Shown in pieces: positions 34,541 to 45,290 of a DNA stretch of 64,000 bases (positions are counted from its first letter, which is position 1; every line of letters begins with the position of its first letter). The stretch lies in NCBI RefSeq assembly GCF_004664715.2, contig NC_051083.1:120842971-120906970 (forward strand). Direction: 5' to 3'. The DNA comes from Peromyscus leucopus. Lineage: Eukaryota; Chordata; Mammalia; Rodentia; Cricetidae. Under the pieces are notes generated by a model. That model was not told the origin of the DNA. It saw only the letters and a program-made list of their open reading frames with translations, and ran no database searches. A program made the translations under genes and the position numbers.

Positions 34541-34779
34541 GTAGCCAGAAATTAAAGTGAGGTTGAAATGGTACATATTAGCTCACTAAGTCTATGAAAC
34601 CTCAAGGACATATTTTTCTGAGGTCTAGACACTCCTCCAAGTTTTGGGAAACCAAAGAATGCTCCAAAAGATTCTAACCTGGCAGCTAATGACACTATAA
34701 ATATCACTGATTGTTTTCTCTTTAAAAAGAGCAGTATTAAGAGCTCAATCAATGAACTAACTGAAAGGATAAGTGATAG
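34541..34779. other. Unassigned DNA
   Basis: No recognised feature. Confidence 0.45.
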
Positions 34780-34990
34780 ACTGGGTGACTCACTGAACTA
34801 TCAAAGCTTTGCACAGCAGTTCATAGAACACCTTTCGTAATGAGTGAAGTGTCAAGCCCTAATAGCCGGTTGGCTTGGATATGATAATCAGAAATGAAGT
34901 AGTTAAAAGGATTGTTAATTAAAAAACCCCTTGATTAGAGGTCAGGCTGAGTCTTGGAAGAGATAAGTAATGACAGTGTGCTTTGGGGCA
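34780..34990. promoter_or_regulatory. Candidate conserved non-coding element (weak)
   Basis: Repeat-free, with tttcgtaatgagtgaagtgt, ccctaatagccggttggc, gattgttaattaaaaaaccc and gatatgataatcagaaatga. CpGs and homeodomain-like words cluster. Inference from texture. Confidence 0.3.
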
Positions 34991-35410
34991 ATGTACTTGT
35001 CCAACACAATGGGATATCCATTAGCTGCCATTGTCATACTTCCTTTGATGTCAGAAGTGCATAGTGACTTCAATATCTGAAAATTAAAAGGATATTATTT
35101 GTGAATGAGAGCACAGGTAGTCTTTTCAGAGTATTAAATTTAGGGGTGTCTGTATGGAGGGGGAGGGCATACCAATGAGGCTTATTGAAGGAAGCTGTCC
35201 CTGAGTATACCTGCTTATTAACTTTCCTATCCAGTTTAACACATTTCACTGTAACCCCACAATACTGAGTCAATCTTACATAGAAAGAGAGAAGAAAAGG
35301 AGAGGCTTTTTACTATTTATCAACATACAAAGATGAATTCTTGAGGAAAAAATGTGCTTATATTCTCATTCAGCAAGTTTGATGAAAGTAACTTTTTGAA
35401 ATGTCCTTTG
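34991..35410. other. Unassigned DNA
   Basis: No recognised gene or repeat. Confidence 0.45.
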
Positions 35411-35629
35411 AAAATATTTATTTTTGTTATTATATGCATATGTGTGTCTGTGTGTAGGAATGTACATGTAAGTGAAAGTGCCCACAGAGTCTGGAAAAGG
35501 GTACTGGATCCCCTGGAGCTGGAGATACAGTTGGTTTGTGAGATACCCATCGTGGGTGCTGGGATCCAAACTCAGGTCCTCTGAGAGAGCAGTGTGCATT
35601 CTTAGCCACTTAGTCATCTCTCCAGCCCC
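35411..35629 (-). mobile_element. B3 SINE
   Basis: T/A-rich tail at the left, then ggatcccctggagctggaga, ggtgctgggatccaaactca, ggtcctctgagagagcagtg and tcatctctccagcccca. This is an almost full-length reverse-complement B3. The longest open frame in the window (154 codons, minus, 35366-35830) simply runs through it. Confidence 0.95.
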
Positions 35630-36094
35630 AGAAATGACGTTTCTTGATTTTTTCAAATATATCTCTGCAAAGAGTACATTTAAAGCTGAATGTAACAGAG
35701 TACATGCTACACAGCAATAGCTTGATGATAATGTGTTTAGAAATGGAGGTAGTATAATGTATAAAAAGCTGAAGGGTCCATGAACTTTTCCAAAGGGGTG
35801 AGCATCAGTGGAAAATTCACAGACTCTCATCCTGCATTAATGTTTTGTAAGATATCTATAAACAGTGGTACTTACCTGGCAATGCTGTAGTCTAGGCATG
35901 GTACATATATTGTCAATGGAACTATTTATATGAGTAGTAGGGCCTTTTGGATCATGTCAGGCAGTATACCTATTATGAAATAACTCATCTTGTGCCTATT
36001 TAAATTTTGGTCAATTGTTTTACCTTATAAACATACAGTTTAAAATGCATAGTTTCAAATCATGGGCTTTCTGATACAAATTTTCCCAAAGTTT
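35630..36094. other. Unassigned AT-rich DNA
   Basis: No recognised gene or repeat. Confidence 0.45.
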
Positions 36095-36442
36095 ATATAT
36101 TGTAAATTTAACCCTCAAGTTCAAATGTTAATGAATTTGGAAGTAGGGACTTTGTGAGTTAATGAGGCTTACTTAGCTGGAGTCATGGAAGTAGGACCCA
36201 TCATAAAGGTATTACTGACTTTGTAAGAAAGACAGAGATACTTAATCTATCATATTTGTTTTGTTTTGTCATTTGATGCTCTCTGTCATGTTATGTTGCA
36301 GGAAAATGCCCCTCAGTAGGTTCAAAGGAGATGCAATGGTCATACTCTTAGTCCAGCCTCCAGAATCATGAGTTAGGAAATATTATAAAATTACTGGTCT
36401 TAACGTTTTATTATAAGAACGTAAAATGGACTAAGACATAGA
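36095..36442 (+). mobile_element. Ancient MaLR LTR (MLT1/MST-like)
   Basis: gaatttggaagtagggactt, ttagtccagcctccagaatc and the ending taaaatggactaagaca follow the plus-strand MLT1/MST consensus. Diverged and gapped. Confidence 0.65.
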
Positions 36443-37129
36443 TACAACCAAAATTCAAACTGTTCATCCCTGTATCAATTCATTCATCCCTTCAGTCACT
36501 CAATATCTATTGGGCAAATGTGATGGATGAATTATCATACAGAAAGCAGTAAGATAGATTCTATAAGGCCTTGTTTAATTTTTGGTGTTTCATCTCCAAT
36601 ACCCAGTATAATACAAAGAATATATAACATGCTTATATGGGGCTTGTTGACAAGTGAATGAATAATAAGGGATCGCTACACACAGGAGTAACTGTAATGC
36701 TTAAGTGATATAAGCTAACTGCCATGGGTAGTAAAGGAAGGGCGCAAGTAGCTCCACTTTGGATAAGGTTAATTAAGAAAGATTTTAAAGAGAAAATAGT
36801 ATTTTAATTCATCTTTTTGGAGTGTATAAGACAAGGCACACACATATTGCAGACTATGATATTATGAAAAACAAATGTTTGTAGCAGGGTAAAAATACTT
36901 GGCATACTTTGGAAATGCTAAACAGGATGGTTAGATGAGGTGATGGTAGATGGGGCTGAGGGGGAAAAAAAGCACAATTTATAGTCATAAAAGACTGCGA
37001 ATGTCCTAAGAGCTGTATAGCACTTAAGGTTTTAGAAGGGAGGAATAATAAGATCCAACCTAGTACTCATCATTTCTAAAAGTACACATGAAGCACCTAT
37101 CTTACACTCCAAGGAGGATTTGCCCTCAC
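36443..37129. other. Unassigned DNA with an L2/MIR-like scrap
   Basis: At 36575-36670, tcatctccaatacccagtat and tgttgacaagtgaatgaata look like an L2-type 3' end. The rest is not recognised. Confidence 0.4.
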
Positions 37130-37402
37130 AGAATCTGTAGTATCCATGTCTAAGTAAATAATTTCCTTTGGGAAGTATTTCCTGATTCCAGTCTGCAGTA
37201 TTCTCTTTCCTTCTCATTGTAACACCTTCACAGTGCGGAGTAATTGCTTATTTCGTTTTTAGTTTCTTCCACTTGACTGAGATCTCAGGGAGGGCTGGAA
37301 CAATGTCTACCTAGTTCATAATTATAATTATAATCCAAGTGCTTACAGCATGTCCCTGGCATGTAGTAGATATTCAATAAACACATGCTGAGTAAATAAG
37401 AA
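37130..37402 (+). mobile_element. LINE-2 3' end
   Basis: gggaagtatttcctgattcc, gagatctcagggagggctgg, gcatgtccctggcatgtagt and agatattcaataaacacatg follow the L2 3' end in order on the plus strand. Confidence 0.75.
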
Positions 37403-37577
37403 ATTAACCAGTATATGGATCATATGATTAATTTGCTATATCTACAAAATGCAGAAGTACCCTTTGTGGAAGATTTCTGTTAGATGGAAAGAATTCATTT
37501 ACTACATTGGAGAGTCTGTGGCATTTAGAAATGCAAAGCTCTGAAAAATAGGCAAGTATTTGTTAGTTACAGGGGAC
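37403..37577. other. Unassigned spacer
   Basis: No recognised feature. Confidence 0.4.
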
Positions 37578-37732
37578 TTAGTTTCAAATTGAATATTTTC
37601 ATTTAATTGATGGGATTTTCCCATAATGCCTTGAGGCTCAATATTGACAGAGGAAACTTCAGTGGACAAGTGTTTATCTCTGAGATGGCAAGATGCCTTA
37701 TGAGAATAATACTTGCAGTCTCTGAGGACAAC
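37578..37732 (+). repeat. Local duplicate, copy A
   Basis: This 155-bp stretch recurs in the same orientation at 39168-39317, roughly 85-90% identical by eye. The longest shared blocks are 'tttcccataatgccttgagg' plus 'ctca', and 37667-37710, which reads caagtgtttatctctgagat then ggcaagatgccttatgaga. Copy A holds a few extra bases in the middle. I do not recognise the family. Confidence 0.85.
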
Positions 37733-38094
37733 TGTAAAGACAGATTTGCTTGGTAAGTTTTAAGGGACAACTTAGTTGAACTAGAATTTGGGGCTATAGT
37801 GCTCTAGTACACTACTTATCCATGCAAAGAGGAGAGGTCCAGCAAATAGTTGCAGAGCCATGTAAGTATTTATTGAATGCCAGATTATATTTCCTAGGAT
37901 GGTCTCATATATATATTTATCCCATCATTTTTGCTATAAAGAAGTGGAGTCACAGTTTTCACTTCAAACAGTATTTGTAACTTCCACTACCAATAAAGTA
38001 CAATGAAAGTGAAGCTATGGAATTCTGGATGGCTTAGAGACAGTGGAATGGCCTTTGTCTAGTTTTCTTTCTTCATATCCTCTTCTTTCTCTTC
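37733..38094. other. Unassigned DNA
   Basis: No recognised gene or repeat. Confidence 0.45.
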
Positions 38095-38497
38095 TTCCCC
38101 TGTCTCCATTTCCCCCTTGCTCTTGTCACCTATCATGAAACCATTGGAAGCAAGCCACCAAGCTGTGAAGAAACAAAATTTTTCTCATAAAGACACTACA
38201 TGGGGTAACACATGTGGAGCAGAATCAAGACCCCTTGTTGATAGTCAGCATGAATCAACAAACAGGCAAATGAATAAACCTTCAGATGATCTCTGCTCCT
38301 AGCCATTGAGCCTTCCAACTGAGTCCCCAGACATGGTAGGCTGAATACAAGCTTTTCTTCCCGTGATCTGGTTGAATTTCTGAGCCATAGAAATTATAAG
38401 AATGAATGTGTGATTATTATTGCTGTTTTTGAAATATATATTTTCCTTTTATTGAAAATAGATTTTGAAATATTTTTACATTAGCTGATTTATTCTC

Positions 38498-38528
<31 letters not shown>

Positions 38529-38720
38529 TTGTGTGTGTGTGTTTGTGTGTGTATGTGTACACATACATAGATAAGTCAGAGGACAACTCAAGGAACTCAT
38601 TTGTCTTCCTTGTACCTAGTGGGCCCCTGGGATTGTTGTCAGGCTTGATGGTAAGTTCCTTTATCCACTGAGTCATCTCACTACCCCTATTTGTTGTTTT
38701 AAACCACTAATTTTTGTTTT
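38095..38720 (+). mobile_element. Ancient ERVL/MaLR-type LTR, interrupted
   Basis: Left part: gctcttgtcacctatcatga, accattggaagcaagccacc, cttcagatgatctctgctcc, atttctgagccatagaaatt. The terminal part, ttgttgttttaaaccactaa, reappears at 38688-38710 after a TG run and an RSINE1. The order fits an ancient mammalian LTR split by a rodent SINE. Subfamily not assigned. Confidence 0.5.
38500..38687 (-). mobile_element. RSINE1/B4-family SINE with (TG)n end
   Basis: An imperfect (TG)n at 38500-38560 is followed by gtcagaggacaactcaagga, gattgttgtcaggcttgatg and ccactgagtcatctcactac, a reverse-complement RSINE1-type SINE. Confidence 0.8.
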
Positions 38721-38869
38721 AATTTTTTCCAATTATCCTTAGGTCATGAATACACTAGATCTCTGTTCACCAGGCTAGTAGTATAAATAAACTTAAAAAA
38801 CATATAACCTAAAAAAACCCAGACCCATCTGAAAATCATATGACAGCTACAATGGCCTCAAGGACTCTC

Positions 38870-39085
38870 ATCTTCTGATGTTCACCCTTCTATAATCTCT
38901 TCCCCTAAAGTGTGGGCAGGACATTTGACTCCCTCACAGTCAGTACACAGTGGCTGATGAGATTATGTCCTTATATAAAGATTCCCTTGCAAGCAAACTC
39001 ATTCTGTAGTCTTGCTGCCCTTGTTAATTTTGATGAACCAAGCTCCCAGGAATCCCATAATCAGGAGGAAATGAATTTTCACAAC
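38870..39085 (+). mobile_element. Ancient LTR fragment
   Basis: gtggctgatgagattatgtc, cttatataaagattcccttg and ttgatgaaccaagctcccag resemble the 5' half (with TATA-like box) of an ancient ERVL/MaLR-type LTR. Only moderately convincing. Confidence 0.4.
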
Positions 39086-39167
39086 AAATAGAGTAAAGTC
39101 GAAGACCTTTCTCAAGACAAACATGATGGTTACACCAGAACCCAGGACTACACTTCAATACAGTGGT

Positions 39168-39317
39168 TTAGTTTCAAGTTGAATATTTTCACTTAAGTGA
39201 TGGAGTTTTCCCATAATGCCTTGAGGCTCAAGATTGACAAAGTTCAAAGAACAAGTGTTTATCTCTGAGATGGCAAGATGCCTTATGAGAATAACACTTT
39301 CAGTCTCTAAGGACAAC
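39168..39317 (+). repeat. Local duplicate, copy B
   Basis: Direct-repeat partner of 37578-37732, offset about 1.59 kb. See copy A for the shared blocks. Confidence 0.85.
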
Positions 39318-40257
39318 AACGGCACTCTCATAGGGGACTCTTCTTCAACTCCAGACCCACAAAAAGTTTGACATAATTGATAAGTACATTTTTCTTAAGG
39401 AAAAGCTGGATCTTCAGTGACTAATAGACAAGCAAGAAGGGCAGAGAGTAATAGTAATGAGTTAGTCATTCACAACATTAATGAACACAATTTGGTAAGT
39501 GTGCTACACTTTTTTTTAACTTTTCATTGGGAAGTTAAATTTAAGATACAACAATTTTTTTCTTTTGATCATAATTAAAATGCAACACAAAATATCTCTT
39601 CTTCATTATTTAAAGGTTTCTTTATACTTTTCTTTATTAATAACTGTTATATATGCTAATAAAATTGGAGGATATTGAAAATAACACCTACTATAAATTC
39701 TCTGACACTAGCATGTGGACATCCTCATTAAAGCTAGTGATCTATGCTTCGTTGTTTAGACAAATGTCTATGATTCCTGGTTATTGTTTTTTCCCCATAT
39801 TATTCATTTCTTTGGTGAAGAAGCACAATCAAGTTCTGACAGTTTCAATTCCAATTTTTAATGTTAACAAAATGAAAGGTCAGTTTCTTTAGGGACCTAA
39901 ATGAGGTCCTAAAATATATAGCCACACATGACACAAGACCTCTTGAAGCTCCCTTCCTCTTCAACTGTGTTGAGATCTTTGAACCCAGGACAAGCAGCAA
40001 GCAAATATTCACATGACTTATGAAAATGTCCTGCTTGCCCCACACTGGATAGTGTGGTACTCATCCACATATGGATCAACCTTGGACTGCATGGAAAAGT
40101 CCTCTTGCTGGCTTCATAACCAACAGGGATACAAGTTGCATGCAGGCATACAAACTGACTTAATCCTTCTCTACTTTCCCAATCACAATCAATTTGGCTT
40201 TGCCTATTGATTTTGGAGATACCATTAAAAGGAATACCATTGCTAATGTTATATCAG
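39318..40257. other. Unassigned AT-rich DNA
   Basis: About 0.94 kb without a recognised gene or repeat. Confidence 0.45.
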
Positions 40258-40935
40258 ACCCCATTACGCTAGTGAGCTGCTTCTATTTTTTTTTCTTTCA
40301 TGCTGTGGCATTTCCTTTCCCCTGAAAACACTCTTTCACTCAGTCTAGCAATTAACTGCTTGAACAGTATAATAAGGAAGCAATTAAGAGGTGACAGAGA
40401 AAAATTAACACTCCATTTCACATTAAAGGCTAAGTGAGTATCCTTGCCATTGTGAGTTAAACGTGTCTTTGAAAACCTGTAGTTTGGATGTATTTTCCTT
40501 TTGAATAAGAAGCCCAGCTCCATGTTTTTTGTCTAGCATCCCAATCTGAAAATGGATGATAACTAATTGGGTGCTGTCTGCTTAAACAGGCTATATTAAT
40601 TGCAGTTTGTTCTCCTGTAAGTGTCAAGGAAAACAAAATCTTTGTAATGTGTAGGCATAATGTACGGCTGCCTTCATTTGAATATGCAGGCCATGTCCTG
40701 GTGCAAATAAAGCAAACTCCTGGATGCAATGTTGCCATGGCAGGCTGCATTTGCATAATAAATAACAGCTATCATGAGACTTTCTTTATGAAGTTCTCTG
40801 TTGTGTTGTCAGCTGTAAGGGCCTCCACTAAAGCAGCCAATATTGAGGAAGTACAGTGTGTTTTGCTTGCAAATGCAACACACCGACTGGAGTCACTGTC
40901 AAGAATACATTATTTTAGTGTTGCTGGCTAAATGG
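40258..40935. promoter_or_regulatory. Strong candidate conserved non-coding element (enhancer-like)
   Basis: About 0.68 kb free of rodent repeats, with dense homeodomain, POU and octamer-like words: tctagcaattaactgcttga, aggaagcaattaagaggtga, gataactaattgggtgctgt, ctatattaattgcagtttgt, ctggtgcaaataaagc, and a perfect octamer-core atttgcat at 40749-40756. A near-palindrome lies at 40856-40883. Three frames of 84-99 codons overlap on both strands, consistent with stop-poor conserved non-coding DNA rather than an exon. Conservation is inferred, not measured. Confidence 0.5.
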
Positions 40936-42057
40936 AATGGATTGTGTTAAATATGTACACGCAATACACAGAAAATTGTATCAACACACATCCACAAGAT
41001 GACAAGAATATGACTTAACTCCAAGACAGTGGCTGGATTAAGTCAGGAACATACCATTAGCTTACTCTCCCTGTGCCAAAGTCTTTCAGCACAGTAATGC
41101 TATGCATAATCTCTTCATCCATTGCTTAAGCCCAAGTCAAACAATTGAGAAGTTCCTCTTCTTTCTGCCTATAGGGATTTGAATGCTATTCAAAAGGCAA
41201 GGCGTTCTCAATTGATTTATCTTCCTTTGGGATGCTAGTCTCTTAATATATTAAGGCTACTAGAGGTTTCCCAATGCTTTTTGGGGGCTTTCATGTAAGT
41301 AGTTTGTAAGTTTACTTTGAATGAGTATTAGCATAGGAGACTGGGAAAAAAAAAAAAAAACACCTGGTTTTACTATTGAGTCTAAGTTCTCCCTTTTCCT
41401 ATTTGTAACCCTCCCCCCTTTTTTACCCATTGTACATTCCTTGGATCATAGAAGGACAGAAGCTAAACTGTATGGAGATTTCTCCACCATTAACTGAAAG
41501 TAATAACAACCTTGCTTCACATGGACTTAAACATTCTGCCTCTCGTTTTTGGTTCAGATCAGGTCCCATCATTTTGTTCATGATGAGGTTTAGGGTGGGC
41601 TACCTGAGAACACAGGAGCTTGGTACACTATATTACAAGTGGAAAAATACAATAAAGAGTTCTGTTGTAGCAGGCCGTGGTGGAGGAGTACCTAGAAGAA
41701 GAAAACACCTATATCTCCCAAGATGGGAGAACACCTAATGGAATTTGAAAAATAGGCGTTGATTACATTCTCCCATTCTACTACTACTAGTTAACATGTT
41801 CTTTTGTTTAATAACTTTTTTTTTTTTGTTTCTCCGCTCTTTGCCAAACTACATATGACACTTAGGTTTAACTCTTTTCTTGGGATCTTCATTTCCTTAT
41901 GAAGCTTTGTATCATGTAAGACTTTTATTAAATGCATTTGGATATCTGCTTTTTATTAGCAGAAATCCAACACAGAAGAAAGAGAGTTAGGGGAAATTTG
42001 TTTTTCTTTCTCTACGTTTGCAAGGAATGAAACCCCAGCCACCATACCCATCACTTT
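40936..42057. other. Unassigned DNA
   Basis: About 1.1 kb without a recognised gene or repeat. An A-run at 41346-41360 could be an eroded retroposon tail. Confidence 0.45.
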
Positions 42058-42262
42058 TGTACTTGACTCTGGGTTTAAGTGGCTCTGTGGACTTCATCTC
42101 ATTTAACCCTCACAATATCCTTAGTCTCTTGTAAGCCTGAGAAAATTCAGAATCAGTCTGGCACCTTCTTTGACTTTGCACAAGTCACACACTTTGGCAG
42201 AGGCAGGATTTGAATATTGTGCTGTTTAACTCAAAGATCCGGCTCTTTTGACTACGTGGTGC
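42058..42262 (+). mobile_element. MIR SINE
   Basis: ctcatttaaccctcacaata, ttgcacaagtcacacacttt, ggcagaggcaggatttgaat and ccggctcttttgactacgtg follow MIR on the plus strand to its 3' end. Confidence 0.75.
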
Positions 42263-42639
42263 CCCAAGGCTAGAATTCCGAGAACTGAACCTTAATGAGA
42301 ATGTCCTTTACAATGGCTAATTTAATGACTACAAGCAGCACTGTAGGTTTTCACCCTTTGAACCAATGAAAATGGCCAGATTCATGGTTCTCCTAAAGAA
42401 AAATTCCACAAATCTGGAGTTGATTCTCACCTTTTTATAGCCTGATTTATAAGAGCAAAGAAGTTAGATAGAAGCCTGGTATAGAATGAAGCCTAGTAGA
42501 TTATCTTTTATTTCCAAATGGCAAAAAGAAAAAGGGAGGGGATCACGGAAAGATAAAAAGAAAAAAAAAAACCATTAGCGAAACCTCAACAACTCCATTT
42601 TTACTTTTAAGAGCTCAGAAAGGTAGTCTAAGCTATTAA
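42263..42639. other. Unassigned DNA
   Basis: No recognised gene or repeat. A-rich tract at 42555-42571. Confidence 0.45.
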
Positions 42640-43005
42640 AGACTATTTATTATCCCTCCCCGTTTTGTTAACATTTCATCATCTTAAAATTTCCTTGTTC
42701 ATGTGAGAACTTGCTGTTCAGGGGTCTTTACAGAGCAATTTTCTGTAGCCAAGTTACACATCTTAAAATAATGACTCATAATGGAAATTGGGCATGAGGC
42801 GGCTGTGGCATTAGCTAAAGAGCACCATTAGAATATGCTGTATTACAAAAAATAAACACTTGGGTGCTTCAGCTTTTAAAATGAAATCCTTAAAAGCAAG
42901 ACATCTGTAGCAAAATGCAGTAATAATATTTAATAATGGTGGAGAGAGTGGTGAAAAATGGCAAAAAGTGACCAAACGGAGAAAGTGAAAAGGTTGTAGC
43001 GTTAA
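42640..43005. promoter_or_regulatory. Candidate conserved non-coding element
   Basis: Repeat-free AT-rich block with tgaggcggctgtggcattag, agagcaccattagaatatgc, taatatttaataatggtgga and ttgtagcgttaaagtg. The composition and motif clustering resemble developmental CNEs. Inference only. Confidence 0.35.
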
Positions 43006-43603
43006 AGTGTATCCTCTCCCTTTCAGAGGACTTGAGTACCAAAAAGAACTTCTTGAAACTTCCTTTTCTTTTTCTTCTTCATGTTTTCCATCGTTCCTGA
43101 TCTGGTGTGGTGTGAGTCATAGTTTGAGAGGTAAGTCTCTTTTCTTTTCCCTTCCTTTAATGTCCCTCTCAAATAAACATATTTTTCAATTTACAGCATT
43201 GTCCATTCAGACATTTTTCAATCATCAAAGAGTTTGTTCTTCCTTGATCATTGATGAAGTGTTATTAGAAATAAATCATTGCAAAAATAAAATCAGTATC
43301 TCTCTATATGGCTTTGATACCGTCAGTACTTTAGTGATCTATTATTAGGTAGACAGCAGTTTTATTATTAGCCATTGCTTACATACTGCCTGTGTTCCCA
43401 GCTTACCCACAACCCCATGTCAGGGAATACTCAGAGATGGAGTAACAGTGCGTATTTGGTACACCCTTGCCCATTTAGGAACTTGCATGAGCAATCAGCA
43501 ATAGGATAAGTAGAGTATGAGGGAAGAAAGGGATTCCTTTTGGAATCCAATTCAGTGCATTCCTTACTCAGGTCAAGGGTTCCAAGGATTTGTACTTTTT
43601 TAA

Positions 43604-43604
<1 letters not shown>
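43006..43604. other. Unassigned DNA
   Basis: The 113-codon frame at 43007-43348 is Ser/Phe/Leu-rich without recognisable domains and is treated as chance. Confidence 0.45.
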
Positions 43605-43648
<44 letters not shown>

Positions 43649-43675
43649 TTGCGTGCATACATGCATGTGTGTACA

Positions 43676-43765
<90 letters not shown>

Positions 43766-43768
43766 AGA
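43605..43768. repeat. Compound microsatellite (CT)n-(GT)n-(GA)n with inverted arms
   Basis: (CT)16 at 43605-43636, GT-rich centre at 43636-43694 including gcatacatgcatgtgtgtac, then (GA)n at 43694-43768. The CT and GA arms are complementary on the same strand, so about 30 bp could pair as a hairpin. Confidence 0.95.
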
Positions 43769-43804
43769 ATAATCACAGATACTTGACTTCTTGCCTTCTG
43801 CCTT

Positions 43805-44003
43805 GTTTGAGGCAGGTCTATGTCTGTTTGTCTGTTTGTCTGTTTGTGCTGTATATGCCAGGCTAGTTGGCCTGAGTGCCTTCCATCTTGTAGAAGGAGC
43901 ACTGGGAGTACAGAAATTTACTACATAAATTGTAAGGATTGGAACTCAGGTCCTCACATTTGTATGAATGAGCACTTTACTAACCGAGCCATCTCCCCAG
44001 CAG
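43805..44003 (-). mobile_element. B4-type SINE
   Basis: gctgtatatgccaggctagt, gcactgggagtacagaaat, ttggaactcaggtcctcaca, gcactttactaaccgagcca and tctccccagc fit a reverse-complement B4 (B1-like part at left, tRNA head at right). A (TCTGTTTG)n expansion lies at 43820-43850. Confidence 0.65.
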
Positions 44004-44429
44004 GAGACTTCAGGTATTCCATGTGTATTGACACATAGATATATGTGCATAAGGACATTCCTTTGTAAAGCATGGATACTATGCAAAATGTTCAAGGGAG
44101 AGATAGATAGTCCAAGATTCTGTGCCCAAATTCCCTGAATGAATACCAAATGATGTGGGGTGGTAGGATCTTAACTCTTTGTACCTCATTGCCCTCAATA
44201 GGGATAGATTTCCTTTATTTGTCCCTCAGTTTTCTGCAGTTTGTGGTCTGCTATGTATATCAATGTAGAAAGGTGCCTTGTATCTCACTCCTTTTCTTCT
44301 CTGCCTGACTCTAGAAACAGCAGGGTCTCTTGGGTTGTCACATTGATTAGTCTGGAAGAGAAAGCAAGTTCTTCAAGAAATTCTCTGTACTAGAATCCCC
44401 AAGCTTCTCTGAGTCTGTCAAGGACCTTG
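44004..44429. other. Unassigned DNA
   Basis: No recognised gene or repeat. Confidence 0.45.
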
Positions 44430-45060
44430 TAGCCAATGCACTAAGTGAATCATTTATGGGCCTTTTTGGTCAAACTTGTTCATTGCTGCTACCGTGGCAG
44501 TAAATAAATAAAGACTGTTTGCAAACACTCACTGCCAGAATGAGGTTTATGCATCTCTATCAGGCAGCTACACATACTCCAATCACTGAGAGTGGTGTAT
44601 AAATCTATGAGATTTGCAATGTATTCATGCTTCTACCCCGGAACCATCTTTCAAGGCCCCAAGCTCTTTTTTTCCCTTTGTTCTCTCTCCTGCCAGGAAA
44701 TTTCTGTCTTCTTACAGATGAATATTTCAAGTCCTCACATTTACCCACAGCATCCATAAGAGTAACTTTGCCCACTGGTAAAAGGAATGTAATTATATCA
44801 CATATAATTGAAAACTGGATTGTTCATTACACATCTGCAAACCTCAATAAGTTGTTTGTAATTTGTCTGTGGACCTCACACCAGCACCTTGCTGGAGACC
44901 TGTATAGAATGTGAACATTATTTACCTTGTCTTCTTCCTGGTGATGTTTCCTTTAATTATGTAATCATTAGACCAGTGTCAGATATTTAACATGCTAATT
45001 CTGATGCTTTCAGTAAAGCCTCATGGGGAGCTGAAGCAAACTTAAATATACGAGGAGTGG
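44430..45060. promoter_or_regulatory. Candidate conserved non-coding element
   Basis: A repeat-free 0.63-kb block: gtggcagtaaataaataaag, tgaggtttatgcatctctat, ggaatgtaattatatcacat, ctttaattatgtaatcatta, catgctaattctgatgcttt. Several TAAT-core motifs and sparse CpG. A 95-codon frame (44627-44914) crosses it without protein features. Inference from texture. Confidence 0.4.
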
Positions 45061-45091
45061 AGACTCAAATAAAAATAAGATTAGCTGACAG

Positions 45092-45290
45092 TATTAGTCA
45101 CTCTTGGCCATTGTGACAAAACATCTGAGCAAATAATATAAGGAACTTTAGCTTAAGGTTTCAGAGATATCAGTCCATGGTCATGAGTCAGTGGCAAAGA
45201 AAGTATGAAACTCCCAGATCCTATTTTTTCTCTATAGGTGTGCAGTGTGTTTGCTGCAAAGAGATGGAGCAAGCATAAGCACTTGGAACA
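45092..45290 (-). mobile_element. MT-type MaLR LTR fragment
   Basis: tattagtcactcttggccat, tgtgacaaaacatctgagca and ttaaggtttcagagatatca, then gtccatggtcatgagtcagt, resemble the reverse complement of rodent MT-type LTRs. Truncated. Confidence 0.55.

Noticed and set aside
35366..35830. Longest open frame in the window, 154 codons on the minus strand
   Set aside because: It runs through a complete B3 SINE and AT-rich flanks, with no domain, splice or codon-usage signal.
43540..43902. Frames of 60-108 codons with Ser-Leu, Cys-Val and Arg-Glu runs
   Set aside because: Pure translation of CT, GT and GA microsatellites.
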